From JAWWOW01 sp033851265 (GTDB lineage Bacteria; Actinomycetota; Actinomycetes; JAWWOW01): a stretch of 64,000 nucleotides of DNA. Shown here piece after piece: positions 25,941-32,831 of the stretch (positions are counted from its first letter, which is position 1; each line of letters begins with the position of its first letter). The notes below the pieces were generated by a model that saw nothing but the letters and a program-made list of their open reading frames with translations, searched no databases and was not told the DNA's origin. The position numbers and the translations under genes were made by a program. The stretch spans positions 124,001 to 188,000 of the forward strand of contig JAWWOW010000006.1 of assembly GCA_033851265.1 (NCBI GenBank). The letters are read 5' to 3'.

Positions 25941-26848
25941 GGTGAACGCGAGCGGCGGCGTCGCCGGGGTGGTTCCGGTAGCTGGACTCGCCGCGCGGTT
26001 GCCGGAGGCCGGACGTAACCAGCAGCTGCTTGCACCGACGAGACTCGCCACATCGATCCGCCCCGCACGGTGGGGGTCCCGTCAGCGTTCAAGCCGTCGG
26101 CGATGGCTTGCCAACTCTTGCCAGCCGAGCGTTCGTCGCGAATGCGATCGGCCAAGGCGGGGTTGGTGTCTCGGACGCTCGGACGACCCATCCTCTTGCC
26201 TTGCTCGCGGCGCACGGCCGCAGCGTCGAGGGTTCGGGCAGAGATCTGTTCGCGTTCCCACTCGGCAACACCGGCCATGATCGTGGCGACTAGCCGGCCG
26301 TTCGGGGTCCCGGTGTCGATCCCGAGATCCTGAATCACGAGGCGGACCTCGGCGCGCACGCTCCAGGCAAGCAACTCGGCCATGTCGACAACGCGCCGAG
26401 TGAGCCGGTCAAGTTTGTGGACCACCAGAGCCTCTGCTTCGCCGGCCGCAAGACGTGCAAGAACTGACTGAACCCCGGGCCTATTCAGGTCCTTGCCGCT
26501 CTCTCCCTCGTCGGCAATGAACTCTGCGAGTTCCCAACCGCGGTTACGGATCTCGGTGGTAACCGCTCGGCGCTGGGTTGTGAGGCCATATCCGGTGCGC
26601 GCCTGCTCGCTCGTGCTACATCGGCCGTAGCCAAAAGCTCGAAGAGTCTGTTGCATACCCTCCAGATTACCGCAAGTGTCCAGTTGCGGTAACTCAGTTA
26701 TGGCCCGTAGCGCAGTGCTGGCACCAAAGAGGGCAGCCCGTGTCGCGCCCGTTGCCCCTCTCGTCTCGCCGTTGGCAGCGCGGAGCATGATCGTTTCGAG
26801 CGCGACCGCTGCATCAGCCACCTCGCTTCCGACTTTGCGCGTGCTCAT
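25937..26848 (-). CDS. Serine recombinase (resolvase/invertase type) with N-terminal extension
   Basis: 303 aa from ATG 26848, two bases after the previous stop. The resolvase domain begins near residue 72: GYGRCSTSEQ with the catalytic Ser, then DEGESGKDLNRPG, VVHKLDRLTRRVVDM and GVAEWEREQI. A helix-turn-helix-like C-terminus follows (GKSWQAIADGLNADG). The first 64 aa are not part of known resolvases. An internal ATG at 26656 with GGAGG just upstream could give a normal-length enzyme. It overlaps the integrase gene by 4 bp. Having both recombinase classes in one operon suggests separate jobs, such as integration and resolution. Confidence 0.8.
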   Translation of the reverse strand: MSTRKVGSEVADAAVALETIMLRAANGETRGATGATRAALFGASTALRAITELPQLDTCGNLEGMQQTLRAFGYGRCSTSEQARTGYGLTTQRRAVTTEIRNRGWELAEFIADEGESGKDLNRPGVQSVLARLAAGEAEALVVHKLDRLTRRVVDMAELLAWSVRAEVRLVIQDLGIDTGTPNGRLVATIMAGVAEWEREQISARTLDAAAVRREQGKRMGRPSVRDTNPALADRIRDERSAGKSWQAIADGLNADGTPTVRGGSMWRVSSVQAAAGYVRPPATARRVQLPEPPRRRRRSRSP

Positions 26849-26850
26849 GT

Positions 26851-27306
26851 CTATGTCCGTTCCGCATAGGTTGACGCCTCCGCAGCAGGGCTGGCGCCGG
26901 GTGCGTTCGGCTTGCGTCGGCTCATGGCGCGTGCTCGTTGACGGTCGATCTCTTGAGCTTCGACAGTCAGTGCGCGCGCCGTCGTCCGCATCTCGGTCGC
27001 GATACGCCGCAGGTCAGTCGGCTCGGCATAGCGACGTGCGATCGGCGACTGCATGATCTGGTCGTGCGCCCAGGGCGCCACCGACGCGGCTCGGATTTCA
27101 CGATTGCGCGCTTCCACAGACTCCCAGCGTTGCAACTCTTGTTTGATCCGGTGTTCCATCAAGCGCCGTCGTCCCTTGGCGCGTACCGCGCGGGTCGCCC
27201 CGTGAAGTCGGCAGACCGAAGCTCCCGGAACCGGCGGCTTGCCACATCGTTCTCCGGTGCTTTTAGCGGTCGCAGTGCAGGTGACCCTTGGCTTGCCCTT
27301 CACCAT
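26851..27306 (-). CDS. Small zinc-motif protein of mobile-element type
   Basis: 151 aa from ATG 27306 with AAGGTGAGGG upstream. The N-terminus has a Cys/His cluster (CTATAKSTGERCGKPP, then VCRLHGATRA) like the CxxHG-type small proteins often found next to terminase or replication genes in actinobacterial phages and islands. The rest is helical, charged and Arg-rich (HRIKQELQRWES, RRIATEMRTTARAL). It overlaps the preceding gene by 7 bp and lies 2 bp ahead of the serine recombinase. Nucleic-acid binding is likely; the exact role is unknown. Confidence 0.6.
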   Translation of the reverse strand: MVKGKPRVTCTATAKSTGERCGKPPVPGASVCRLHGATRAVRAKGRRRLMEHRIKQELQRWESVEARNREIRAASVAPWAHDQIMQSPIARRYAEPTDLRRIATEMRTTARALTVEAQEIDRQRARAMSRRKPNAPGASPAAEASTYAERT

Positions 27307-27593
27307 CCCTCACCTTCTTCCATGAGGTCGGCCACGAACTTCTCCTTCTTAGAGGTCAACGGGCCGGCTGGCACAGGCAGGACCATGTGGCGGAAGACGT
27401 CTCTCTGCGCATCTCGTGAAGTCCAGTAGTCAGTGTCGTGTTCGGCCCTGCACCAAGCGAAGATGCGAATCTTGTCGCGAAGCGGTCTGCGGTCCCCCGC
27501 GTGTGACCGATGTGACCCACCACTGGAATAAGCCCTCGGAATCGAAATGCTAGGCAAGTAACCCCAGGACCGGTCACACCGCTCACACTTCAA
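27300..27593 (-). CDS. Small zinc-finger-like protein
   Basis: 97 aa from TTG 27593, supported by GGGAGGA just upstream and by a TTGA overlap with the helicase stop. The longer frame to 27623 is less likely. It starts LKCERCDRSWGYLP (a CxxC pair), has WCRAEHDTDYW in the middle and a charged C-terminus (SKKEKFVADLMEEGEG). The C-terminus recalls small-terminase or DNA-binding proteins but is too short to assign. It is part of the contiguous mobility operon. Confidence 0.5.
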   Translation of the reverse strand: MKCERCDRSWGYLPSISIPRAYSSGGSHRSHAGDRRPLRDKIRIFAWCRAEHDTDYWTSRDAQRDVFRHMVLPVPAGPLTSKKEKFVADLMEEGEGW

Positions 27594-29104
27594 CGTTCCT
27601 CCCGGAATCGAATACCGACCCACACCCCGTACTGCTTAGCGCTCGGTCGAGGTCTGCCTGAATATTGCGGCCGCGACAGCGCGACGCTGCTCCGCACCAT
27701 TCGCTTGACCGGTTGGACAAGCAAGCCCTCGTGCGCTTGCAGCCGTTGACTCAAGGTCCTGTCTGTCCACGCGGGGTGCCCAAGTTCGGCCAGCCAACGG
27801 TTGAAGTCGTCGAGCAGGTCGATCGTCCATACGTGGCTGTCGGGGGCGATTTCGACCCGGTTGGTGAAGTACCCGATGAGGAAGTCGCTGTCGGCTCGCC
27901 ATGCCTGCGTTTCTGCGATCACGCACTGCGTTGGTTCGGGCAGTGTCCGGTCGTTCTTGTACCAAGCGACCGCATTCTCGACCAGGGTCGCCAAGGCGGC
28001 TTGCCGCGTAGACGCACTCCGTTGCACTCGATCGCGCAGGCCCATGTCGGCGGACCTCGCACCGCCGTCCCCGTCCTTAGGGCTTCGCTTGAACGTAAAC
28101 GGAAACCTGACGACTTCAAGGCGGCGCCAAGTACCGTGATCCGTTTCCTCAACGACGGGCAAGTAGTTCGTCGAGACGAACAATGAGTGGGTGGCGACGA
28201 ACGTGACCGAGTCCTGGCGGATCAGCCGCGCGGTGATCCTCTCGGTTCCGACAAGAGTCTTTAGTCGCGCGACAGACAACCGTCGAGCCTCCGGCAGCTC
28301 CTCGATGTAGGCCAAACGAGCGCCACGTAGTTCCATCAGTTCTGTCGGATGGTCGGTTACGCCAGCAGTGAGCACGCGTTGGCTAACCGAATAACCGTAA
28401 TCACCGAGGGCTGCCAGAACCGAAGCGATCAGAGTGCTCTTGCCGTTGGCACCGCCGCCTTGGAGAAACACCAACTTGTCATCCGGCGGTTTGTGGCCCG
28501 TGATGGCCTGGCCAAGACGCTGCAACAGGTATGCGCGCTCTGCATCCTGAAGGGCTCGCAAAACCCGCGTCCAGTCGCGGTCGGTTGAGCCGGGGTAGTA
28601 GTCCGTCTCAGTCAGACGCGTCATCAGAAACTCGGCGCTGTGCGGCAACAAGTCGCCATTGCGAAGGTCAACGACCCCGTTACCGACGTTGAGGAAATCC
28701 GGATGTTGGTCGAACTCGTCAGCCCGGCGCTCAACGATGCCTTGGGCGAGCGAAACGGTGTGGGCAATCCGCGAATAGCCAAGTAGGCCGTGAACGAGAG
28801 TGAAGTCGGGCGCCACAAGTGCCAACGGCAACATCTGATCGTGCAGGTCTTGCAGGCACAGTCGCACGACTTCCGTCACCGTCTCGGGTGTGGCGGACGT
28901 CCAAACTCGGCCGTCCCACTGCAGCCAACCGCCCAACTTCGAGCAGTAGCAGAATCGGCCCGCAAGGACCCGCACGGCTACGTAGTCCGCGAGTTTTGAT
29001 TCACGAAGGTCTTGGATTCCAAGGAAGATGTCCGTGATCGACTCTGCCGCGCCCGTCGTCTGCTGGAACGTTCGTGCGTCACCTACCGCATCCCGTGTTT
29101 TCAT
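27590..29104 (-). CDS. D5/P4-type phage-plasmid primase-helicase
   Basis: 504 aa. The N-terminal part (residues about 30-190) is the D5_N region (FCYCSKLGGWLQWDGRVW, LNVGNGVVDLRNGDL). Next is the SF3-type helicase core: LQGGGANGKSTLIASVL (Walker A), AYIEELPEAR (Walker B) and FVSTNYLPVVEETDHGTWRR (motif C). The C-terminal part is a winged-helix-like tail. The primase active-site domain is missing, so this is the helicase half only. Such proteins replicate excised islands and satellites. The start at ATG 29104 overlaps the excisionase stop (ATGA). Confidence 0.85.
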   Translation of the reverse strand: MKTRDAVGDARTFQQTTGAAESITDIFLGIQDLRESKLADYVAVRVLAGRFCYCSKLGGWLQWDGRVWTSATPETVTEVVRLCLQDLHDQMLPLALVAPDFTLVHGLLGYSRIAHTVSLAQGIVERRADEFDQHPDFLNVGNGVVDLRNGDLLPHSAEFLMTRLTETDYYPGSTDRDWTRVLRALQDAERAYLLQRLGQAITGHKPPDDKLVFLQGGGANGKSTLIASVLAALGDYGYSVSQRVLTAGVTDHPTELMELRGARLAYIEELPEARRLSVARLKTLVGTERITARLIRQDSVTFVATHSLFVSTNYLPVVEETDHGTWRRLEVVRFPFTFKRSPKDGDGGARSADMGLRDRVQRSASTRQAALATLVENAVAWYKNDRTLPEPTQCVIAETQAWRADSDFLIGYFTNRVEIAPDSHVWTIDLLDDFNRWLAELGHPAWTDRTLSQRLQAHEGLLVQPVKRMVRSSVALSRPQYSGRPRPSAKQYGVWVGIRFREER

Positions 29105-29325
29105 GCGTCTGCGCCCGTTAGCATCCGCTCGAGTGCCGCAACCGGTACAAGGATGCGGTGACCGATCTTGACGGTTGGCAAATCACCGGCGTGGGCCGCT
29201 TGATACGCAGAAGCACGGGATATGCCGAGCGCCTTCCCGGCCTCCTCGACGCTGATTGCGAGACGGCCGTCGCCGACGCGACCTTCATGCAGCGAAGTGC
29301 CGCTCTGCGTGGGGGTGGTGTTCAT
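29101..29325 (-). CDS. Excisionase-like helix-turn-helix protein
   Basis: 74 aa, ATG 29325 with AGGAG upstream. It has the MerR/AlpA-type pattern of recombination directionality factors: AISVEEAGKALGISRASAYQAAHAGDLPTVKIG in shorter blocks (EEAGKALGIS, AYQAA, LPTVKIGHRILVP). It is the first gene of a tight operon with the helicase, zinc proteins and both recombinases. It probably bends DNA for excision and may regulate the operon. Confidence 0.7.
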   Translation of the reverse strand: MNTTPTQSGTSLHEGRVGDGRLAISVEEAGKALGISRASAYQAAHAGDLPTVKIGHRILVPVAALERMLTGADA

Positions 29326-29341
29326 TGGACGAGTGCTCCTG

Positions 29342-29360
29342 ACTCAGACACGATCTGAGT
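29342..29360. promoter_or_regulatory. Inverted repeat upstream of mobility operon
   Basis: ACTCAGA-cacga-TCTGAGT is a perfect 7-bp dyad 17 bases upstream of the excisionase start. It is positioned to act as an operator for a dimeric repressor. Confidence 0.4.
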
Positions 29361-29824
29361 TGACCTCGCCCGATACGCAAACAAGCCGAGCGCGGACAGA
29401 CTCAGACCCAGGTATGGGTTGGTCTGCCGCTGCTCGGCTACACAGGCGGAGAATGACTTTCCGCTTATCAGCCCGGCGCGCGTCCTCGAGGGGCGCTACA
29501 AGAGGCTGCCTGCTTTGCGTAGCCGCGTCCTCGGGTCTGTCGAAACGACCTGTCCCTCGGAACAGCGGGGTACTGCAATGCATCTAACAAGACCTAATCG
29601 TACCGCCGATTTCACGGGCTCTGACTCGGAGGTACCTGCCATCACGGAGCTGCCAAGTTGGGCCGGTCAGGACCGCGCAACCCTAAGCGGTCGGCGTGGT
29701 TATTGGCCGCGCGGAGCCCGCTGCACTCGCTTCGCCGGGACCCGTGAGGCCGGCGGCTTCCAAAGCGCTAACCGCAAGTTGGACGACCCCGGTGCTGTTC
29801 GCATTCCCTAGTCTGCGCGGCCAC
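29361..29824. other. Intergenic region, no supported gene
   Basis: Frames are open on both strands (for example 29419-29811 plus), but they lack ribosome sites, recognisable domains or plausible composition. I see no repeats or RNA genes. It probably contains the promoter of the mobility operon. Confidence 0.4.
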
Positions 29825-29953
29825 TCACTTCGACGTGCCCTTCTTCTTCAGCGCCTCGATCTTTCGCATGAGCTTGGCCTTCTCTTTTAGGCGCTTCGCT
29901 TCTGCTTCGAGTTCTCTCGGGGTCTTGTTCCTCGCGCCCGGTGTTCGCGCCAC
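29825..29953 (-). CDS. Small basic coiled protein (42 aa)
   Basis: A short gene from GTG 29953 to TGA 29825, with a strong GGGAGGA eight bases upstream. The protein is Lys/Arg/Glu-rich and helical: VARTPGARNKTPRELEAEAK, then RLKEKAKLMRKIEALKKKG. The N-terminal GARNKTPREL pattern recurs in small phage and island proteins that I know only as hypothetical. Good codon spacing, the ribosome site and an AT-rich promoter upstream support it. Confidence 0.6.
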   Translation of the reverse strand: MARTPGARNKTPRELEAEAKRLKEKAKLMRKIEALKKKGTSK

Positions 29954-29977
29954 TGTTTGTATCCTCCCATGGGTGAA

Positions 29978-29995
29978 TATGATAATTCTATCATA
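29978..29995. promoter_or_regulatory. Palindromic AT-rich promoter/operator
   Basis: TATGATA-attc-TATCATA is a perfect 7-bp dyad with a 4-base centre. On the minus strand the arm reads TATGATA, a good -10 box for the 42-aa gene starting 25 bases downstream. It could be promoter and operator in one. It may also be an integrase- or excisionase-binding site near the right att. Confidence 0.4.
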
Positions 29996-30119
29996 GATCG
30001 CGCGGACGGTGCGTTGGGTCGAGGAGGTTGTCGAACTGCCAGCCGTTGAGCAGCTCGTCGCTGAGGTGGCCGTTGAAGGACTCGAAGGCGCGACCCAGGT
30101 GGGGTCGGCGCCGTGCTGC
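29991..30119 (-). pseudogene. Remnant of an IS3-type transposase
   Basis: A short minus-strand reading frame encodes AFESFNGHLSDELLNGWQF followed by DNLLDP. This closely resembles the conserved ESFNGRLRDELLN block around the catalytic Glu of IS3/IS481-family DDE transposases. The flanking domain parts are missing, so this is a fragment. It lies 250 bp inside the right att site. Confidence 0.5.
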
Positions 30120-30349
30120 CAAGGCGTTGCGCAAGGAGGCCTGGAAGATCAACAACTTTCCGACGCACATCAGGCGGGACTCCATAACGCCATGATGCTC
30201 GGCGGCGTGAACCGCCTTGAACGGCAACTACCAAAGACTCAGCAGCACCTGTCACGGCACCACATAGCACCGACGCCTGTGACACTTTCGTGACACTGAC
30301 GCTCGTCCGAGACCTGCTGCCGCCACCAACGTGGCTTTGACCTGCGAAG

Positions 30350-30399
30350 ACGTTGCGCGCTCGGAGGGACTCGAACCCCCAACCTTCTGATCCGTAGTC
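30350..30399. repeat. attachment-site direct repeat, right copy (att)
   Basis: Identical over 50 bases to 3191-3240. It covers the tRNA-Arg acceptor 3' strand, T arm, variable region and anticodon loop, with six bases beyond the tRNA 3' end. Confidence 0.9.
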
Positions 30400-30428
30400 A
30401 GATGCTCTATCCGTTGAGCTACGAGCGC
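30356..30428 (-). tRNA. tRNA-Arg(ACG)
   Basis: 73 nt including the discriminator. The acceptor stem GCGCTCG/CGAGCGC pairs perfectly, the anticodon stem is TCTGA/TCAGA and the loop CTACGGA carries anticodon ACG. The T arm has GTTCGAGTC. No CCA is encoded. Its 3' half is the integration target of the island. Confidence 0.95.
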
Positions 30429-30455
30429 CGGGTTGCCCCCCGAGGATACCGGCCT

Positions 30456-31439
30456 TCAGTTGCTGCCGCGGACCGGCAATCCGGCCGCCCGGTAGACGTC
30501 GTCGATCAACTGCATCGTGATGATCGCGTCTTCTGGTGGCGTCAGAGTCGGCTCGCCCCGCAGCACAGCAGCGGCGAAAGCACGCAACTGACTGGTGTAC
30601 GTCGCCTCGCCGCGCACCTTCTCGCGCGTGGTCTTGCCATCGACAGTCACGCGCAAGCGGTTGTAGAGCTGTGGCATCACGTAGTTGGTCACCCGCACCT
30701 CGCCACGATCACCGACGGCGCGAGCCGAGATCCCGAGGAGCTGCTTCGACCACATCGAGGCCGTTGCCTGGCCCGTCGCGCCGTTCGGAAAGCGGAAGTG
30801 CGCGGTCATCGCGCGATCGACCTTTTCATCGCGCAGCTTCGCCGTCGCTGACACGACCTCAGGATCACCAGTGCCGAGCAGTCTCATCGAGTGCACCGCG
30901 TAGCAGCCATCCATCATGGCGCCGCCGGCCAGGTCGTACTGGTACCTGATGTCGCTGAACTTCGGTAGTGGGAAGCACAACTCGGTGCGGATCTCGCGCA
31001 CCGTGCCGATCGTGCCGTCGTGGGTGATGTCATGCATCCGCTGCGCCAACGGGTGATAGCGGTAGTGGAACGCCTCCATCAACGTCAGCCCACTCCGCGA
31101 CGCCGCCGCCGCGACAGCCCGTGCCTCGTCGGCGTTGGCGGTCAGCGGTTTCTCGCACAGCACGTGCTTGCCGGCCTCGAGCGCGCGCAATGTCCACTGC
31201 GCGTGCAAGCCGTTAGGGAGCGGGATGTAGACCGCATCAACGTCGGCATCGGCGAGCAGTGCGTCGTACGACGTATGCACTGTCGCGAGGCCATGCTTGC
31301 TCGCCCACTTGGCGGCACGGTCGGCGTCCCGCGCCGCAACGGCGGTCACCTCGACCTCAGGCACCGCGCGCGCAGGTTTGATCAGCGCGGCCGGTGCGAT
31401 GCGGGCGGCGCCGAGAATGCCCATCCGGATTCGGTCCAT
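30456..31439 (-). CDS. Gfo/Idh/MocA-family NAD(P)-dependent oxidoreductase
   Basis: 327 aa from ATG 31439 (MDRIRMGILGAA). An ATG at 31475 is an alternative; neither has a clear ribosome site. The Rossmann motif is GILGAARIAPAAL. The family signature is EKPLTANADEA (the EKP motif), followed by EAFHYRYHPLAQ and GGAMMDGCYAVH, where the conserved His sits. The enzymes oxidise or reduce sugars, inositols or related compounds; the substrate cannot be read here. It is the first chromosomal gene beyond the tRNA and reads toward it. Confidence 0.85.
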   Translation of the reverse strand: MDRIRMGILGAARIAPAALIKPARAVPEVEVTAVAARDADRAAKWASKHGLATVHTSYDALLADADVDAVYIPLPNGLHAQWTLRALEAGKHVLCEKPLTANADEARAVAAAASRSGLTLMEAFHYRYHPLAQRMHDITHDGTIGTVREIRTELCFPLPKFSDIRYQYDLAGGAMMDGCYAVHSMRLLGTGDPEVVSATAKLRDEKVDRAMTAHFRFPNGATGQATASMWSKQLLGISARAVGDRGEVRVTNYVMPQLYNRLRVTVDGKTTREKVRGEATYTSQLRAFAAAVLRGEPTLTPPEDAIITMQLIDDVYRAAGLPVRGSN

Positions 31440-31514
31440 GATCACGTTGAGCGTATCGCTGACAGGCACTCGCATTCTGGCTACCGTTGTTCAGACACAT
31501 CGTCGGGGGGCGCC

Positions 31515-32447
31515 ATGAGCACGAGCACAGTTGCCGTTCGCGTCCGCGATGCGACCGATGACGACGACCTCGACGCGCTGAATGTCGGCAACTTCTCGTG
31601 GTGGGGCGCCGACAAACAACGGGAACTATTCGCGAGTGGACCGCCGGTGCCCAAGACGATGCTCGTCGGTGAGCTCGATGGCGTGCCGGTTGGTTTCGGG
31701 CTGGGGGTCGGGGCACCGATCCAGGCGCATGGCTACGGCATCGCGACGATCTACGTGCTAGCCCATGCCCGTCGCCGTGGTGTTGGCCGGCAACTACTTG
31801 AGGCGATCGTTCCCGTCGTACGCCGGAGCGGTGTCCCGGGCCTCATGGTCATGGTGGAAGACGATGACAAAGCCAGCCTCGCAACAGCAGGGCACTGGGG
31901 CCTGGTCGACCACGGCCATCACTTCGAGAGCAAGCTCGACCTGCGTGCACTCGACGACGACGTCATCGATCGCGCGATCGGTGTTGCGCAGTCACGCGGT
32001 TACGAGATCAGCCCGCTGACCGACGACACCCCCGACGGCTGGCGCGCAGCGTTCGAGTTCTTAGCCGACCGCTTTCGTGAAGCACCCGACTCGCGTGACG
32101 GCGGCGGTGAGCTCCCGTACGAAATCTTCCGGACGTTCACACCGGAGCCATGGCACGTCATGGTCGCCCGCTGCGACGGAGTGCCGGCGGGCATGACCGC
32201 GGTGACGGAGCGCCCGGACGGCGAGCGTCGACTCAACACGTTTTTCACCGGCGTGCATCCGGACCACCGAGGCCAGTCCCTCTCGACCGCACTCAAGGCC
32301 ACCCATGCCCGGCTCATGCGCGACGCCGGCTGGTTCGAGCTCTGGACACAGAACATGGACGTCAACACGACCATCCTCGCGGCGAACGAACGCCTCGGCT
32401 TCGAGCGCGTCGGCGGCTACCACGACATGGGCCTCGCGTTCGGCTGA
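31515..32447 (+). CDS. GNAT-family acetyltransferase, two GNAT domains
   Basis: 310 aa from ATG 31515 (GGGGGCG upstream). The earlier frame from 31020 is antisense to the oxidoreductase. Domain 1 has the acetyl-CoA loop in [16 protein letters not shown] (about residues 82-97). Domain 2 has FTGVHPDHRGQSLSTALK and ends ANERLGFERVGGYHDMG. Tandem GNATs in actinomycetes include mycothiol synthase relatives, but the substrate here is unknown. It is divergent from the oxidoreductase with a 75-bp gap. Confidence 0.8.
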   Translation: MSTSTVAVRVRDATDDDDLDALNVGNFSWWGADKQRELFASGPPVPKTMLVGELDGVPVGFGLGVGAPIQAHGYGIATIYVLAHARRRGVGRQLLEAIVPVVRRSGVPGLMVMVEDDDKASLATAGHWGLVDHGHHFESKLDLRALDDDVIDRAIGVAQSRGYEISPLTDDTPDGWRAAFEFLADRFREAPDSRDGGGELPYEIFRTFTPEPWHVMVARCDGVPAGMTAVTERPDGERRLNTFFTGVHPDHRGQSLSTALKATHARLMRDAGWFELWTQNMDVNTTILAANERLGFERVGGYHDMGLAFG

Positions 32448-32465
32448 CCCGAACGGCTCGAGACG

Positions 32466-32558
32466 TGGCGGAGGCTCCGGGATTCGAACCCGGGATGGGC
32501 GGTTAACCCAAACCGCATTAGCAGTGCGGCGCCATAGACCGGACTAGGCGAAGCCTCC
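32466..32558 (-). tRNA. tRNA-Ser(GCT)
   Basis: 93 nt with an encoded CCA. The acceptor is GGAGGCT/AGCCTCC, and the long variable arm is typical of serine. The anticodon loop CTGCTAA gives GCT, and the T loop is GTTCGAATC. Confidence 0.93.
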
Positions 32559-32601
32559 TCGGTATCCCCGAGGACACCACTGCCAACGATACCGGCCCAG
32601 G

Positions 32602-32829
32602 TCAGCGATCTCGGCCGCGTTGCAGCAGCAGGCCGATGACGATCCCCACTAGAAGGCTCACAACCAGCGCGACCCAGAGTGGCGATGACACCTCGGGCAC
32701 GATGAAACGAATCTTCACCTTGCGGGTGTTCTCGAACACGAAGATCAGCGCAATGACGGCCAGCGCTGCGACGCCGATCTGGCGCGGTGTCGGCTGGAAA
32801 CCGTCGCCGTCCTTCGTTTCCCGCGCCAC
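32602..32829 (-). CDS. LapA-domain small membrane protein
   Basis: 75 aa from GTG 32829, two bases after the ligase stop. The longer frame lies inside the ligase gene. It has two membrane segments (about 17-34, VAALAVIALIFVFENT; about 48-68, VALVVSLLVGIVIGLLLQRG) separated by KVKIRFIVPEVSSP. This is the layout of LapA/DUF1049 proteins. Function is unclear in actinomycetes. It ends the acyl-CoA operon. Confidence 0.7.
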   Translation of the reverse strand: MARETKDGDGFQPTPRQIGVAALAVIALIFVFENTRKVKIRFIVPEVSSPLWVALVVSLLVGIVIGLLLQRGRDR

Positions 32830-32831
32830 GA

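Larger units (their letters stand above)
3191..30399. mobile_element. tRNA-Arg-integrated genomic island carrying defence and DNA-processing genes
   Basis: A perfect 50-bp direct repeat (3191-3240 and 30350-30399) bounds 27.2 kb. The right copy is the 3' half of an intact tRNA-Arg(ACG) gene and the left copy is an orphan tRNA fragment. This is the classic result of site-specific insertion into a tRNA 3' end by a tyrosine recombinase. Such a recombinase is encoded inside (24735-25940), next to a serine recombinase, an excisionase-like HTH and a D5/P4-type helicase. No conjugation relaxase, type IV secretion genes or phage structural genes are visible. It is therefore a satellite-like or mobilisable genomic island, not a complete prophage or ICE. 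The cargo is dominated by nucleases, helicases and ATPases. Confidence 0.9.

Noticed and set aside
29419..29811. 130-aa plus-strand reading frame inside the island
   Set aside because: No ribosome site, no domain and low-complexity Arg/Gly/Ser composition; likely a chance frame in GC-rich DNA.
3191..30399. Complete prophage or ICE
   Set aside because: No capsid, tail, portal, relaxase or type IV secretion genes are present; only excision, helicase and recombinase functions.
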